A stretch of 64,000 bases of DNA from Tuctoria greenei (taxonomy: Eukaryota; Streptophyta; Magnoliopsida; Poales; Poaceae), in assembly GCA_036927565.1 (NCBI GenBank), contig JAYESD010000009.1:167732929-167796928 (forward strand). Direction: 5' to 3'. Shown here in pieces: positions 33,953 to 46,070 of this stretch. Each line of letters opens with the position of its first letter. Position 1 is the first letter of the stretch. Below the pieces are notes generated by a model. That model ran no database searches. It was given only the letters and a program-made list of their open reading frames with translations, and had not been told where the DNA came from. The translations under genes and the position numbers were made by a program.

Positions 33953-35185
33953 ATGGGCGGTGAGGAAGGAAGGCAGATCAAGAGGATGGAGTTGGAGCTC
34001 CAGGAACCTCGTCTCACCGAGGACAACATCAGGGAGATCCTAGTCCGCCTGCCGGTCAAAGACGTCGTCCGCTACGGCACCATCTGCAAGGCGTGGCGCC
34101 TCATCACCACTAACCAGGACTTCCTTGCTGAGAACGCACGCCGCCAACTGGCTCAGGTCCTCCTCTACAGGTACATCCCTCAGCTGCCATCCAGAGGACG
34201 TTGGGCCACGGATGTCATGCTGGAAGCGATCTCCGTCTCTGGCGACCTAGAGAGCCGGCGTAGTGTTATCCGCTACCCTAAACCAGAAAATGGAGGGTGG
34301 CTCCTGCTCGCCGTCTGCGACGGTGTCCTCCTACTCAAGAAGGCAGATGGCATATACAACTTGTGTAACCCCACAACAAGGAAGTGGGCTGACCTCACGG
34401 GGCTTAATCCGCCTCCGCCGCCACAGTCGACCGACCTGCTCGATGAGCCGGAGTACGCCTTCTACTTCCACCAGCAATCAGGTGAGTATCGTATCTTATG
34501 TCAAAAAACTTGGACTAGAAACGGGAAATGGTGCATCCTCTCCACCGGGGAGCCTGGAAAAAGGAATATCTACACAGAGGCTGCCAACGCAGATGGTATA
34601 GCTGCGCTTGTGCCCTGCCTGCGCAAGGCAGTAACAGCGCCCATGGCTCTCCACGGCAACCTGCACTGGCCGCCTCAACCGGACTCTGCCGCTGGCCAGA
34701 CAAAGATGGTGGCTTTTGACATATTTTCAGAGACATTCACCCAAATGGATGGTCCATCGACGACCACAGGCAACAATCGTGTAAAGCTCTTCATCATAGA
34801 CGAGCTCCTTGTGGGAGCTGACTTTGGGCAGGAGAACAGCATTGACCTCTGGTTCCTTGAGAACTATGGCAATGCCGCTAGGTGGGAACTGCGCCACCGG
34901 GTTGCCATGCCGTGGGGGCCTTATAGTCATGGAAGACCATCAGACCCTTTGAGTCTGTTGAGTATGGCCGCGGTGGCTGATGAACAAGGCAACATCTTAC
35001 TCGGTAACAGTCACGGTTTAGTACTCTATAACAGGAACAAGAAACAGACAATAAAGACCATCAACTCTGAGATGCTGGATAACATAAATATCATTGTGTC
35101 GAGGCACGTGTTCAGAGCAAACCTCATGCATCACCCTCACTTCTCCACAAGGCCTGCCACTGATATGCTCTTTGCTCACTTCTAA
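33953..35185 (+). CDS. F-box protein A3, 410 aa
   Basis: A3 is a complete copy with the same start context and stop as A2. It carries Arg64 and Leu163 (codon CTC, in DLLDEPEY). The protein is identical to A5. The change at 163 lies between the proline run and the central FBA strands and is conservative. No lesion is seen. It follows a leader with 12 C in the poly-C tract. Confidence 0.92.
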   Translation: MGGEEGRQIKRMELELQEPRLTEDNIREILVRLPVKDVVRYGTICKAWRLITTNQDFLAENARRQLAQVLLYRYIPQLPSRGRWATDVMLEAISVSGDLESRRSVIRYPKPENGGWLLLAVCDGVLLLKKADGIYNLCNPTTRKWADLTGLNPPPPPQSTDLLDEPEYAFYFHQQSGEYRILCQKTWTRNGKWCILSTGEPGKRNIYTEAANADGIAALVPCLRKAVTAPMALHGNLHWPPQPDSAAGQTKMVAFDIFSETFTQMDGPSTTTGNNRVKLFIIDELLVGADFGQENSIDLWFLENYGNAARWELRHRVAMPWGPYSHGRPSDPLSLLSMAAVADEQGNILLGNSHGLVLYNRNKKQTIKTINSEMLDNINIIVSRHVFRANLMHHPHFSTRPATDMLFAHF

Positions 35186-35774
35186 TGCTATGTTTCTGGA
35201 TCCAAATAAATGCTTCTCTATTCATCTTTTTCAGAACTGATTGTTCAAAACTTATACTCTTGTTACATTTAACCTTGGTGGTGATGTCTGTCTGGCTACA
35301 TTTATCTGTTTGTGGATTGTATTTATTGAGGTATCAATAAAAAGTTATGATGTTTTATGTGTTTATTATGTGAGCTTGATCAATGTGAAATGATGTGTTA
35401 TTACTTTAATGTTCTGGTCATAACACCATGCTAGTTAGGCCATCTGGAACCACACCACCCTGTCATGATTTCGAGTTGGAGCGCAATATTGCATGATTGC
35501 ATGTTTTTTGGAACCTGTCAGAGTTCATCGGCATAACATACTCTCTAATAACTGCAAAACTGAGGCTTTGATCTGCCTAGTTTGGACAGGTGACGGAACT
35601 GTCAGGTGCACCATCAGGTAATTCTTCGCCTACTAGCTAAATTGCATGATCTACTTCCGCATACTCTGCAGGCGACTTGGCACCTGCATCACCATGCACC
35701 GACCTGCTCTATTTATGCACCCCTACGTGTGTCTCCGGACTTTCTTTTTGGGACAATGCATGCCTACGGACTCA
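35186..35774 (+). other. 3' UTR and conserved flank of A3
   Basis: The same two polyadenylation signals are present (first at 35205-35210). No coding potential is seen. Confidence 0.7.
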
Positions 35775-36413
35775 TAGGATCATCTCTGTACTTATACAGC
35801 TATCAAAGTGTTATTGAATTGGCCTCACACTGCGCACCCTATACCAGAAAAACCTAATTATTAATTAATATGAGGTGACCGGCGGATCTCACTAGCTATG
35901 CGTCCCATATACCACAAACTGGTTACAGGTGGACTACAAAAGCATGCTCATCATGAAACCTTAGGGCATGTTTGACATGGCTCCACAACTGAGCCATGCT
36001 GCCAAACACCTCAACTCCAAAACTCCACAGGGAGGTCCAACTCTAGGGAGTTTATGGAGCTCTAGTTCATTTTCTTGAAGTACCTCTTTTTTTTTCTCCA
36101 GCAACCGTAATTATATGATAGACCTAGTCGTGGAGTTCAAAGTTATTTACCCGCAATTGCCACAGGTTACAGAAAAAACGATTCACTAGTTTTTCTTTTC
36201 ATCTCTTCTGGAGACTCTCGGAAACACAGGTTGGGCCCAAGGCAGGGCACCGCGCCCTCTCGATGCGCGAGCTAGGGCACCACCGTGGCCTCTGTTTGCC
36301 CGCCGCCCACCTCCCTCGTTTGCCCAATCCCGTTCCTCTCCTCTGCCTGAGACTTCGGCCATTTGCAGAAACCCTAGACGCAGATGCACATGGAATTCTC
36401 ACTCTGCTTTAGC
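35775..36413. other. Spacer, unit III copy
   Basis: This has the same content as 18946-19584 and no gene. Confidence 0.4.
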
Positions 36414-38417
36414 GTGTGGGGACCGGAGTCCACACTTTCCAGGAATCGCATTGGGTGGTGCCGTGCGATGCGACACCCAACAGCACACATGTAAAGGAAC
36501 ACGTATTACATAAATCATTTGCTGAAATTTACAAAGATATTCAGTTTACAAATAGTTTATAAAAATAAACTACAGCGGAAGATAGGATTACAACTCTCGT
36601 ACTCCAGTCTAATAAGTAAAAGAGAAGCTGTCGAGCCCACGTACGCTCCTCACTAGCCACGAAAACCAAACAGCAGCGGCATAGTTTCCACATGAGTATA
36701 TCACTCGGAGAGTCCCGAGCCTCATCGGAAAACTAATAAGCATAAGCACATAGGTTAGTACCTGCAAAAAAACTTATATAGCAACCGTGAGCACGAAGGC
36801 TCAACAAGACTTAACCGTCTCACTTAAACATGAAACTCTACATGAGGGTAAAGACATAACATAGGATGGAAGATTTGCGTAACGGACTCGCCTAATCGTG
36901 GGTCCTTATTTTTCAGATTTATAGCAGCAGCTTAAACCTTGTGCGGGGCAGCATCGTAACTCCACAATCAAACAAGAAACGCTTCATCATGATGTTGCAT
37001 GCCCAAGGTGGAATTTAAATTTTGTGAGCACTATACTAATACATACAACATAGCAATACCATGATAATATAATGTTCATAACAGCAACAATTAATTCTCA
37101 TCTCAAGTGCAAGTATTTAACTACGTCACAACTCGGTGAACAAGTGGTACTCATAACCGTGAGGGACGGTGATTCGAATCAATGATACCCGAAAACCACG
37201 TCACGTACGCCCGTACTGGAAGTCACATCAGTGCACTCCACGGACGTCGTACGCAACCACCTTTCTCAAGTTCCGGCCAAGTTGAATCGATTCAATCGTC
37301 TAGGACAGTATCCCCACTCACGGTGCACCCTTCCGCTGTGAAGATGTCGTGAGCGTGTTTCCGTCTACTATGCTGCGGCCGAAAGCCTGAGGCGAACGAA
37401 AAAGTCTCAACAAAAGCTTCCCAAGGTACACCGGTTTCCTGGATCCCATATATCCAGTATGACTCCAGTACAGTTCAAACTTGCTCAGCAGGGCAGCATA
37501 CGGATCGGTCCTTAACCGACACAGGCAGGGCTACGCACCCAAGACCAAGTCTTGCTGCATCCTACGCCCCTGACCGGTCTCATTTTCAGATTACTATCTC
37601 ATTCTCTTTGAACCAATCCCGTGTGAAAAGGTCCTAGCCATGCGAGTAGATTCCAACTACTTGACTTCTACCAAATCCTTTACAACATTTAGCATAGCAT
37701 AGTCTACATGATGACTTGACAACTAGCCAAATACTCCATGGGTTGATCTGGTCATGCAAGTGGATTTTCAATCACCTTAGCCCTAATGCACAATACCAAC
37801 CCTAGACATATGTGATAAAATCATAATTTTGTAATAGCGCTTAAATGCAAACCGGGGCTTGCCTGGTTGCGAGATGGTGTCAGAGTTAATCTCCAGAGGT
37901 ATGACTTCAAGTAGCTCCGGGGTCCTCTTGAGCTCGGCAACTAATCGGTATGCAAAGAATTATGCAAGCTAATCAATACCGGTATTATATTATAGTTCAA
38001 AGGAAAGACAATTAAGTATATGAATTTAAGCTTAATGGTTCTGGAAATTTTACAGGGGACATTAGGTGCTATGAGGAAGATATGTACCAAAAATTGGAGA
38101 TGTCCAAGGAAGCTTGTTGTCTATAAAATTCCAACAACTAAAAGCCTTCTCTGAATTTTGGTTGTAATTCTGGAGGTCTATCATGGATATCAGTGGTTGT
38201 ATCATACAGAGGAGGTCTCACTGGTTCTAGGAAAACTTGTTTCATAAATTTCTAAGCTTCCTATTGGGATATATTGAATTTAGAAGTTTGGAAAAATTTC
38301 TGAAATAGTTCTGATGTTTTTGGGCATTCTATGACCTGTTAGGAAAATCTCCATATTGAACTAGGTTATTAAAGTCAAATGAAGCTGAAATTTTACAGGA
38401 ATTCAGAAACTTACTAA
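36414..38417. mobile_element. Retroelement-like block, left part, unit III
   Basis: This is full length with no deletion. The GGTCTCA heptamers that flank the unit II deletion are at about 37576 and 38214. Confidence 0.35.
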
Positions 38418-39877
38418 CACTACTACAAAATGCATTTTCACAGGCGTCTGCTTATTTTTTTTACAGACGGTTTGTTAAAAGTTACGTCTGTGATATCATA
38501 TGAGTTAATAACCGTATGCGATAATAGAATATCACAGGTGGTCCGTAACAAACAACCGCCTGTGAAAATGTATTGATTTTCACAGACGGTCCGTAACAAA
38601 AACCGTCTGTGATAATAGTCATTATCACAGGCGGCCCGTAACAAACAACCGTCTGTGAAAATATAATGATTTTCACAGGCGGTCCGTAACAAAAAAACCG
38701 CCTGTGATAATGATGGCTCATGATTGGTCCGCTGCTTCATCCCACGGATCGCTCTTGGACTTTATATCTCTGCCTTCCGCTACTTATCAATCCAACGACT
38801 CACAGGGAGTCATCTCTAATCTATGTGTCTATAACAACAGCAGCACCGACACCTCACGTCCTTATCCCCAATCTCTCCCTCTCACCATCCATCTCTCCAA
38901 TCTCACCTCTCTTTCCTTCCTCCCCAACCTCGCTCTACCGCAGCTCCGCCTCATCGCTGAAGCGTCGGCAGCCCGCTTCCGCCTCCTCGTCATCCTCGCC
39001 GTCGCGGACGTCGCGCTCCTCGTCGTCACGGCAGCCGTACTCCTCGATCGTTATGGCAGCCGTGCTGCTCATGCTCATCGCCATTGTGGCAACCACGCTC
39101 CTCGTCTGCCGTGGGTGTCTCGCTCGATGCCGAGGGTCGCAGATCTAACCTTCTGTCATAGATCCAACCATGATCGTTATTTTGTTGTAGCATGGAAGTC
39201 GAGCTAGCACGAAGGTGGTGCTACCGAGCGCTGCGGGGAGGCGTTGAAGAGCGGCTGCAATGGCAACATCTCTGTCTTCATGGTGTTGAGCTGCTGCACG
39301 TGGTGCTGCACAAGATGGTTGTGATGGATTGTAATTTCTGTTATGTTTTTTTCTTGCATCTCTGCAATGTAATTTTGTCTAAATATTTTAGTCTTCTTTA
39401 GATCAAACTGTGTTAGCGCAAAGTTTGTCTAAACATTATCATTTCTTGCCTTCTGATTACGGCAAGTCACAGGTTGTTGGCACATTCTAAAAACTGTATA
39501 CGATTCTAAAAACTGTATATGATAATGTATTATCACAGGTGGTTGGCAATAAAAACAGTATGTGAAAATGCATTTTCACAGGCGGTCCGCAATTAAACCG
39601 CCTGTGAAAATGCATTTTCACAGGCTGTTCGCAATTAAAAACCGCATGTGAAAATGCATTTTCACAGGCGGTCCGTAATAAAAAACCGCCTGTGAAAATG
39701 CATTTTCACAGACGGTCAGCAATAAAAACCGCCTGTGAAAATGCATTTGTACAGGCGGATTTTGTCCCCGCCTGTGCTAATCGATCATTTTCACAGGCTC
39801 TTCGTTACAGGCGGTTTTTAAAACCGTATGTGATAATATATTTAGAGCCGCCTGTGATGAAGACTTTTGTAGTAGTG
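38418..39877. mobile_element. Non-autonomous CACTA element, unit III copy
   Basis: This copy is 1460 bp, with termini and TAA duplication intact. It has a private substitution, ATGCGATAA for ATGTGATAA, near 38519. Confidence 0.88.
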
Positions 39878-40542
39878 TAAAGAACATTTTGGAAAATTTT
39901 CATAGTTTTCTATGAAGTGAATTATCATATAAAAATCAAACATGATTTTGCTTTAAAGGGCTCTACAGGAAAATTTAAGGATTTTCATGAGGATTGGGTT
40001 GTAGTTCTGGTTAGTCTGGATAAAGTCAAAACCAACAGAGTTGGTTTGACAAATTTTGAAGCTTTATACTGAGAGATATTCAATTTAGAAGTTTGCACAA
40101 GTTTCTGTACAATTTCTAAATGAATTTGGCTATTTTTATGTGCATAAAGAATACACAGGTGATCAGACCATGTAAATGAAGTCTAATGACCTTGAGATTT
40201 TTACTGGAGTTCAAGGATGTTTAAATGAAGGTTCTAGAAAAATTTGGTATTTTTCCAAAGAGCAACTATAGGAATTAATTTTATAAGCATTTTGCTTGTT
40301 TGAATTATGGAGAAATTCATATGGACTTTCATACAAATCCAAATGCACCAATGGAAAGTACTCTTCATCCTGGTTCTAACAAAATTTATTTGGGAATTTT
40401 TGGACAAGTATCCTAGGAGATATATATTTTCCAAGTTGGGGCAAAATCTGGAATTAAGTTTAAATGGGAAAGTTTAAATAATCGAGAGGGCCCACGGGTT
40501 TAAAATGGGACCAATCGGGTCGAAGCAACACCGGGCCACAGA
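39878..40542. mobile_element. Retroelement-like block, right part, unit III
   Basis: This has the same length as 5581-6245 and no gene. Confidence 0.35.
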
Positions 40543-40699
40543 GAAAATGTGCGTAGCCACATGGGATCCACAGCCGCACCAGATCCGAGCGTGCGCGTTA
40601 CACTGACTGACGACTGGGCCCCACGGGGTCGTCGTCTACCTCCCGCCAGGCGCGCGACCGCGGCGGCGCCTCGCCGGAGCTCTCGCCGCCCTTCGATCC
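40543..40699 (+). promoter_or_regulatory. Upstream region of B3
   Basis: This is the same sequence as upstream of B2. Confidence 0.35.
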
Positions 40700-41886
40700 A
40701 TGGCACGTCGTCTCACCGAGGACAACATCAGGGAGATCCTAGTCCGCCTGCCGGTCAAAGACGTCGTCCGCTACGGCACCATCTGCAAGGTGTGGCGCCT
40801 CATCACCACTAACCAGGATTTCCTTTCTGAGAACGCACGCCGCCAACCGGTTGAGGTCCTCCTCTACAGGTACATCCCTCAGCTACCATCCAGAGGACGT
40901 TGGGCCACGGATGTCATGCTGGACGCGATCTCCGTCTCTGGCGACCTAGAGAGCTGGCGTAGTGTTATCCGCTACCCTAAACCAGAAAATGGAGGGTGGC
41001 TCCTGCTCGCCGTCTGCGACGGTGTCCTCCTACTCAAGAAGGCAGATGGCATATACAACTTGTGTAACCCCACAACAAGAAAGTGGGCTGACCTCACGGG
41101 GCTTAATCCGCCTCCGCCGCCGCCAAAGCCGACCGACCTGTTCGATGAGCCGCAGTACGCCTTCTACTTCCACCAGCAATCAAGTGAGTATCGCCTCTTA
41201 TGTCGAAAAACTTGGACTAGAAATGGGAAATGGTGCATCCTCTCCACCGGGGAGCCTGAAAAAAGGAATATCTACACAGAGGCTGCCAACGCAGATGGTA
41301 TAGCTGCGCTTGTGCCCTGCCTGCGCAAGGCAGTAACAGCGCCCATGGCTCTCCACGGCAACCTGCACTGGCCGCCTCAACCGGGCTCTGCCACTGGCCA
41401 GACCAAGATGGTGGCTTTTGACATATTTTCAGAGACATTCACCGAAATGGATGGTCCACCGACGACCACAGGCAACAATCGTGTAAAGCTCTTAGTCATG
41501 GACGAGCTCCTTGTGGGAGCTGATTCTGGGCACGAGAACAGCATTGACCTCTGGTTCCTTGAGAACTATGGCAATGCCGCTAAGTGGGAACTGCGCCACC
41601 GGGTTGCCACGCCGTGGGGGCCTTATAGTCATGGAAGACCATCAGACCTTTGAGTCTGTTGAGTACGGCCGCGGTGGCTGATGAACAAGGCAACATCTTA
41701 CTCGGTAACAGTCACGGTTTAGTAGTCTATAATGGGAACAATAAACAGACAATAAAGACCATCAACTCTGAGACACTGGATAACACAAATGTCATTGTGT
41801 CGAGGCACGTGTTCAGAGCAAACCTCATGTATCACCCTCAGTTCTCCACAAGGCCTGCCACTGATATGCTCTTTGCTCACTTCTAA
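40700..41886 (+). pseudogene. F-box paralogue B3, C-terminally truncated (317-aa frame)
   Basis: The 317-aa frame runs to 41651-41653 and its translation is identical to B2. The detached tail frame carries Tyr for His (ATGTATCAC near 41827). The first-frame lesion of B1 is absent. Confidence 0.72.
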
Positions 41887-42473
41887 TGCTATGTTCCTGG
41901 ATCCAAATAAATGCTTCTCTATTCATCTTTTCAGAACTGATTGTTCAAAACATATACTCTTGTTACATTTAACCGTGGTGGTGATGTCTGTCTGGCTACA
42001 TTTATCTGTGTGTGGATTTTGTTTATTGAGGTATCAATAAAAAGTTATGATGTTTTATGAGTTTATTATGTGAGCTTGATCAATGTGAAATGATGTGTTA
42101 TTACTTTAATGGTCTGGTCATAACACCATGCTCGTTAGGCCATCTGGAACCACACCACCCTGTGATGATTTCGAGTTGGAGCGGAATATTGCATGATTGC
42201 ATGTTGTTTGCAACCTGTCAGAGTTTGTCGGCATAACATACTCTCTAATCACTGCAAAACCGAGGCTTTGTTCTGCCTAGTTTGGACAGGTGACGGAACT
42301 GTCGGGTCCATCATCAGGTCATTCTTCGCCTACTAGCTAAATTGCATGTTCTACTTCCGCATACTCTGCAGGCGACTTGGCACTGCATCACCATGCACCG
42401 ACCTGCTCTATTTCTGCACCCCTACGTGTGTCTCCGGACTTTCTTTTTGGGACAATGCATGCCTACGGACTCA
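41887..42473 (+). repeat. 3' flank of B3
   Basis: This is paralogous to the A flank and ends at the ACTCA junction 42469-42473. Confidence 0.75.
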
Positions 42474-43104
42474 AGAAGGCAGATGGAACACACAACTTGT
42501 GCAGATGGAACACACAACTTGTGCAACCCCACAACAAGAAGGCAGATGGAACACACAACTTGTGCAACCCCACAACAAGGAAGTGGGCTGACCACACGGG
42601 GCTTAATCCTCCTCCACCGCCACAGCCAACCGACCTGTTCGATGAGCTGGAGTACGCCTTCTACTTCCACCAGCAATCAAGTGAGTATCGTCTCTTGTGT
42701 CATAAAACTTGGACAAAAAACAGGAAATGGTGCATCCTCTCCACCGGAGAGCCTGAAAAAAGGAATATCGACAAAGAGGCTGCCAATGCTGATGGTATAG
42801 CTGCGCTTGTGCCCTGCCGCGCTAGGCAGTAATAGCGCCCTTGGCTCTCCACGGCAACCTGTACGGGCCGCCTCAACCGGACTCTGCCGCTGGCCAAACC
42901 AAGATGGTGGCTTTTGACATATTTTCAGAGACATATCACCCAAATGGATGGTCCACCGACGACCACAGGCAACAATCATGTAAAGCTCTTCGTCATGGAC
43001 AAGCTCCTTGTGGGAGCTGACTTCAGGCAAGAGAAGCGCATTGACCTCTAGTCCTTGAGAACTATGGCAATGCCACTAGGTGGTAACTGCACCACCGGGT
43101 TGCC
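42474..43104 (+). pseudogene. F-box pseudogene C3
   Basis: C3 has the same fusion point, repeats and lesions as C2. Confidence 0.85.
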
Positions 43105-43462
43105 GCTCCACGCCCGAGTTCATTTTACGCGATCCGAGCCATGCCAGGCCTAGCCAGGCTGGGTCGTTCCATAGCCCATTTATTTTTATATACATTAAAA
43201 ATAACAAAAAATATATATTATACGGCCTTAAACAGGTCGTGCCGGGCCGAGCCCCTCGGGCTAACTGGGCCATACTATCGGGCCGGCCGGGCCAACCTTA
43301 AACGGGTCATGCAGACCAGCCCGACGGGCCGGGGTCAAGGCCCGGGCACAGCCTGAACCGAACTTCAGACTCGCCCGGGTCCAATTTTTTATTGCCGGGC
43401 CATTTTTCCGAGCTTCAGGCTGACCTGATTGGCCCGGCCCATTTGGCCACATTTACTTCTAT
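43105..43462. repeat. GGGCC-rich insert, unit III
   Basis: This has the same length and content as 8815-9172. Confidence 0.5.
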
Positions 43463-43618
43463 GTGGGAACTGGAGCATTGGGTTGTTGCACGGCGGGGAC
43501 CTGGGGACCTTACCGTAGTTGAAGACCATTACTTCCTTTGAGCCTGCTGGGCATGGCCGCAGCGGCTGGTAAACAAGGTAATATCTTCCTTTGTTACATC
43601 AATGATATTGTTGTGTAA
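43463..43618 (+). pseudogene. Diverged F-box C-terminal relic E3
   Basis: This copy has the same sequence as E1 in unit III. Confidence 0.65.
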
Positions 43619-43680
43619 ACGTGAATGATATTGAGACAAAGAAGACCAACCACTCTATAGAAACGCACAACTCACTGGCC

Positions 43681-45132
43681 TGTAAATTGTTACGACAAAA
43701 TTGGATTGTAAATAGGAAATGGTGCATCCTCTCCACTCAAGAGGTTGAACCACGAAACATCACACACGAAGGTCACCAATGTTGCTGGGACAACTGCGCT
43801 TGTGCATGACACATGCAAGGTGGTCAGAGCACCTCTAGCTCTCCATGACAACCTGTAGTGGCCGCCACAACCATGCCTCATCACTGGCTATACCAAGATG
43901 AATGTTTTTGATATATTGTCGAAGATATTCACCCAAACTGATGGTCCTTTGACAACCACTAGCAACGATCTTGTGAAGCTCTTCATCATGGACGGGCTCC
44001 TCGTTAGAACTTACTTTGGGCCGAAGAAGAGCATCAACATGTGGCGCTGCATCACCACTAACCAGGATTTCATTGCCGAGAACGCACGCTGCCAACCGGC
44101 TGAGGTCCTCCTCTATAGGTATATCCCCCAGCTGCCATCCAGAGGATGTTGGGCCACGGATGTCATGATGGATGCGATCCTCATTTCTGGCAACCTGGAG
44201 AGCCGGTGTAGCGTTATCCACTACCCTAAACAAGAAAACGGAGGGTGGCTCCTGCTCGCCATCTACGACAGTGTCCTACTACTAAAGAAGTTAGATGGCA
44301 TATACAACTTGTGTAACCCCACAACAAGAAGTGGGCTGACCTCACGGGGCTAAATCCTCCTCCGCTGCCACAACCGACCGACCTGTTCGATGAGCCGGAG
44401 TATGCCTTCTACTTCCACCAGCAATCAAGTGAGTATCATCTCTTATGTTGAAAAACTTGGACTAAAAATGGGATATGGTGCATCCTCTCCACCAGAGAGC
44501 CTGCAAAAAGGAATATCGACACAGAGGCTGCCAATGCTGATGGTATAGCTGTGCTTGTGGCCTACCTGCACAAGGCGGTAACAGCACCCCTTGCTCTCCA
44601 CAGCAACCTGCAGGCCACCTCAACCGGACTCTGCCGCTGGCCAGGCCAAGATGGTGGCTTTTGACATATTTTCAGCGACATCCACCCAAATGGATGCTCC
44701 ACCGACGACCACAGGCAACAATCGTGTAAAGCTCTTCGTCATGGACGAGCTCCTTGTGGGAGCTGACTTCGGGCAGGAGAAGCACATTGACCTCTGGTTC
44801 CTTGAGAACTATGGAAATGTCGCCAGGTGGGAACTGCGCCACCGGGTTGCCAACCATGGGGGCCTTATAGTCGTGGAAGACCATCAGAGCCTTTGAGTCT
44901 GCTGAGTATGGTCGCGGTGGCTGATGAACAAGACAACATCTTGCTTGGCAACAGCCACGGTTTTGCAGCGTATAATGGGAACAGTAATGAGATAATAAAG
45001 ACAATCAACTTAGTGGAGACGCCGGACAACATATATGTCATTGTGTCGAGGCACGTGTTCAGAGCAAACCTCATGCATCACCCTCATTTCTCCACAAGGC
45101 CTGCCACTGATATGCCCTTTGTTCACTTCTAA
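43681..45132 (+). pseudogene. Chimeric F-box pseudogene D3
   Basis: D3 has the same join and lesions. The chimeric frame is at 43898-44353 and has a private Tyr for Cys in LLLAIYDSV. Confidence 0.8.
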
Positions 45133-45622
45133 TGCTATGTTCCTGGATCCAGATAAATGCTTAACTATTCATCTTTTTCAGATCTGATGTTCACAACACA
45201 TACTCTTGTTACATTTAACCCTAGTGGTGATGTCTGTATGGCTACATTTATTTGTGTGTGGATTGTGTTTATTGGGGTATCAATAAAAAATAATGATGTT
45301 TTATGAGTTTATTATGCGAGCTTATGCAATTGATGTATGATTACTTTAATTATCTGGTCATAACATCATGCTAGTTAGGCAATCTGGAAGCACACCACCC
45401 AGTGGTGACTTCGAGTTGGAGCTGCATATTACGTGATTGCATGTTGTTTTGAATCCTGTCAGAGTTTGTCGGTATAACACAGTCTCTAATCACTGCAAAA
45501 CCTCACTGCAAAACCGAGTCTTTGATCTGCCTAGTTTGGATGGGTGACGGAACTGTCAGGTCAATCATTATCTCATCATTCGCCTACTAGCTAAATTTCA
45601 TGCTCTACTTCCACATATTCTG
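45133..45622 (+). repeat. 3' flank of D3
   Basis: This copy has the same extent and the same truncation by the LTR. Confidence 0.7.
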
Positions 45623-46070
45623 TGTTAGACTAATCAAGTCATTGCAGATCAGTATGTTTTAGTCAAATAAGTAGGTTAGCCAGGTGTGAGGCTGCCGTGC
45701 GCGCCGTGCATGTAGCGTGCATGGGCATGAGTACCGTGTATGCCGCGAGCATGGGGTATGGCATGACATGATGCCCGTCTGTTTTGTGAGCTCAACGTGG
45801 AGCGGGCACTTCAGATAGTGGCGTCTGGGCAGCTCTCCCACGACCCTGTCTTTCCTGTTGATCTCTGCATATAAATAAAGCACAGCAGTCGTGTGTGGTT
45901 AGCACACGACGGAAAATCTTACGTGTTCTAAGCGTGCGTTCGAGCATTCAAGTGTTCTTCAATCACAACATGTGGCATCAGAGCCACCAGTCAACAATCC
46001 CCGCGATCATGTCGAGCACCGGTGAGGACTCATTGGGAATTTACATAGAACATCAAGCATAGTTGTGTGT
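45623..46070 (+). mobile_element. Truncated Copia-type element, unit III
   Basis: The LTR is at 45623-45970 and the primer-binding site at 45973-45986. Confidence 0.72.

Larger units (their letters stand above)
17467..34295. repeat. Tandem unit II (638-bp internal deletion)
   Basis: Unit II is 16829 bp long. The shortfall against units I and III is explained by one deletion in the retroelement-like block, with its junction at 20747-20753. It holds the 3' part of A2, the CACTA element, B2, C2, E2, D2, the Copia remnant and the start of A3. Confidence 0.95.
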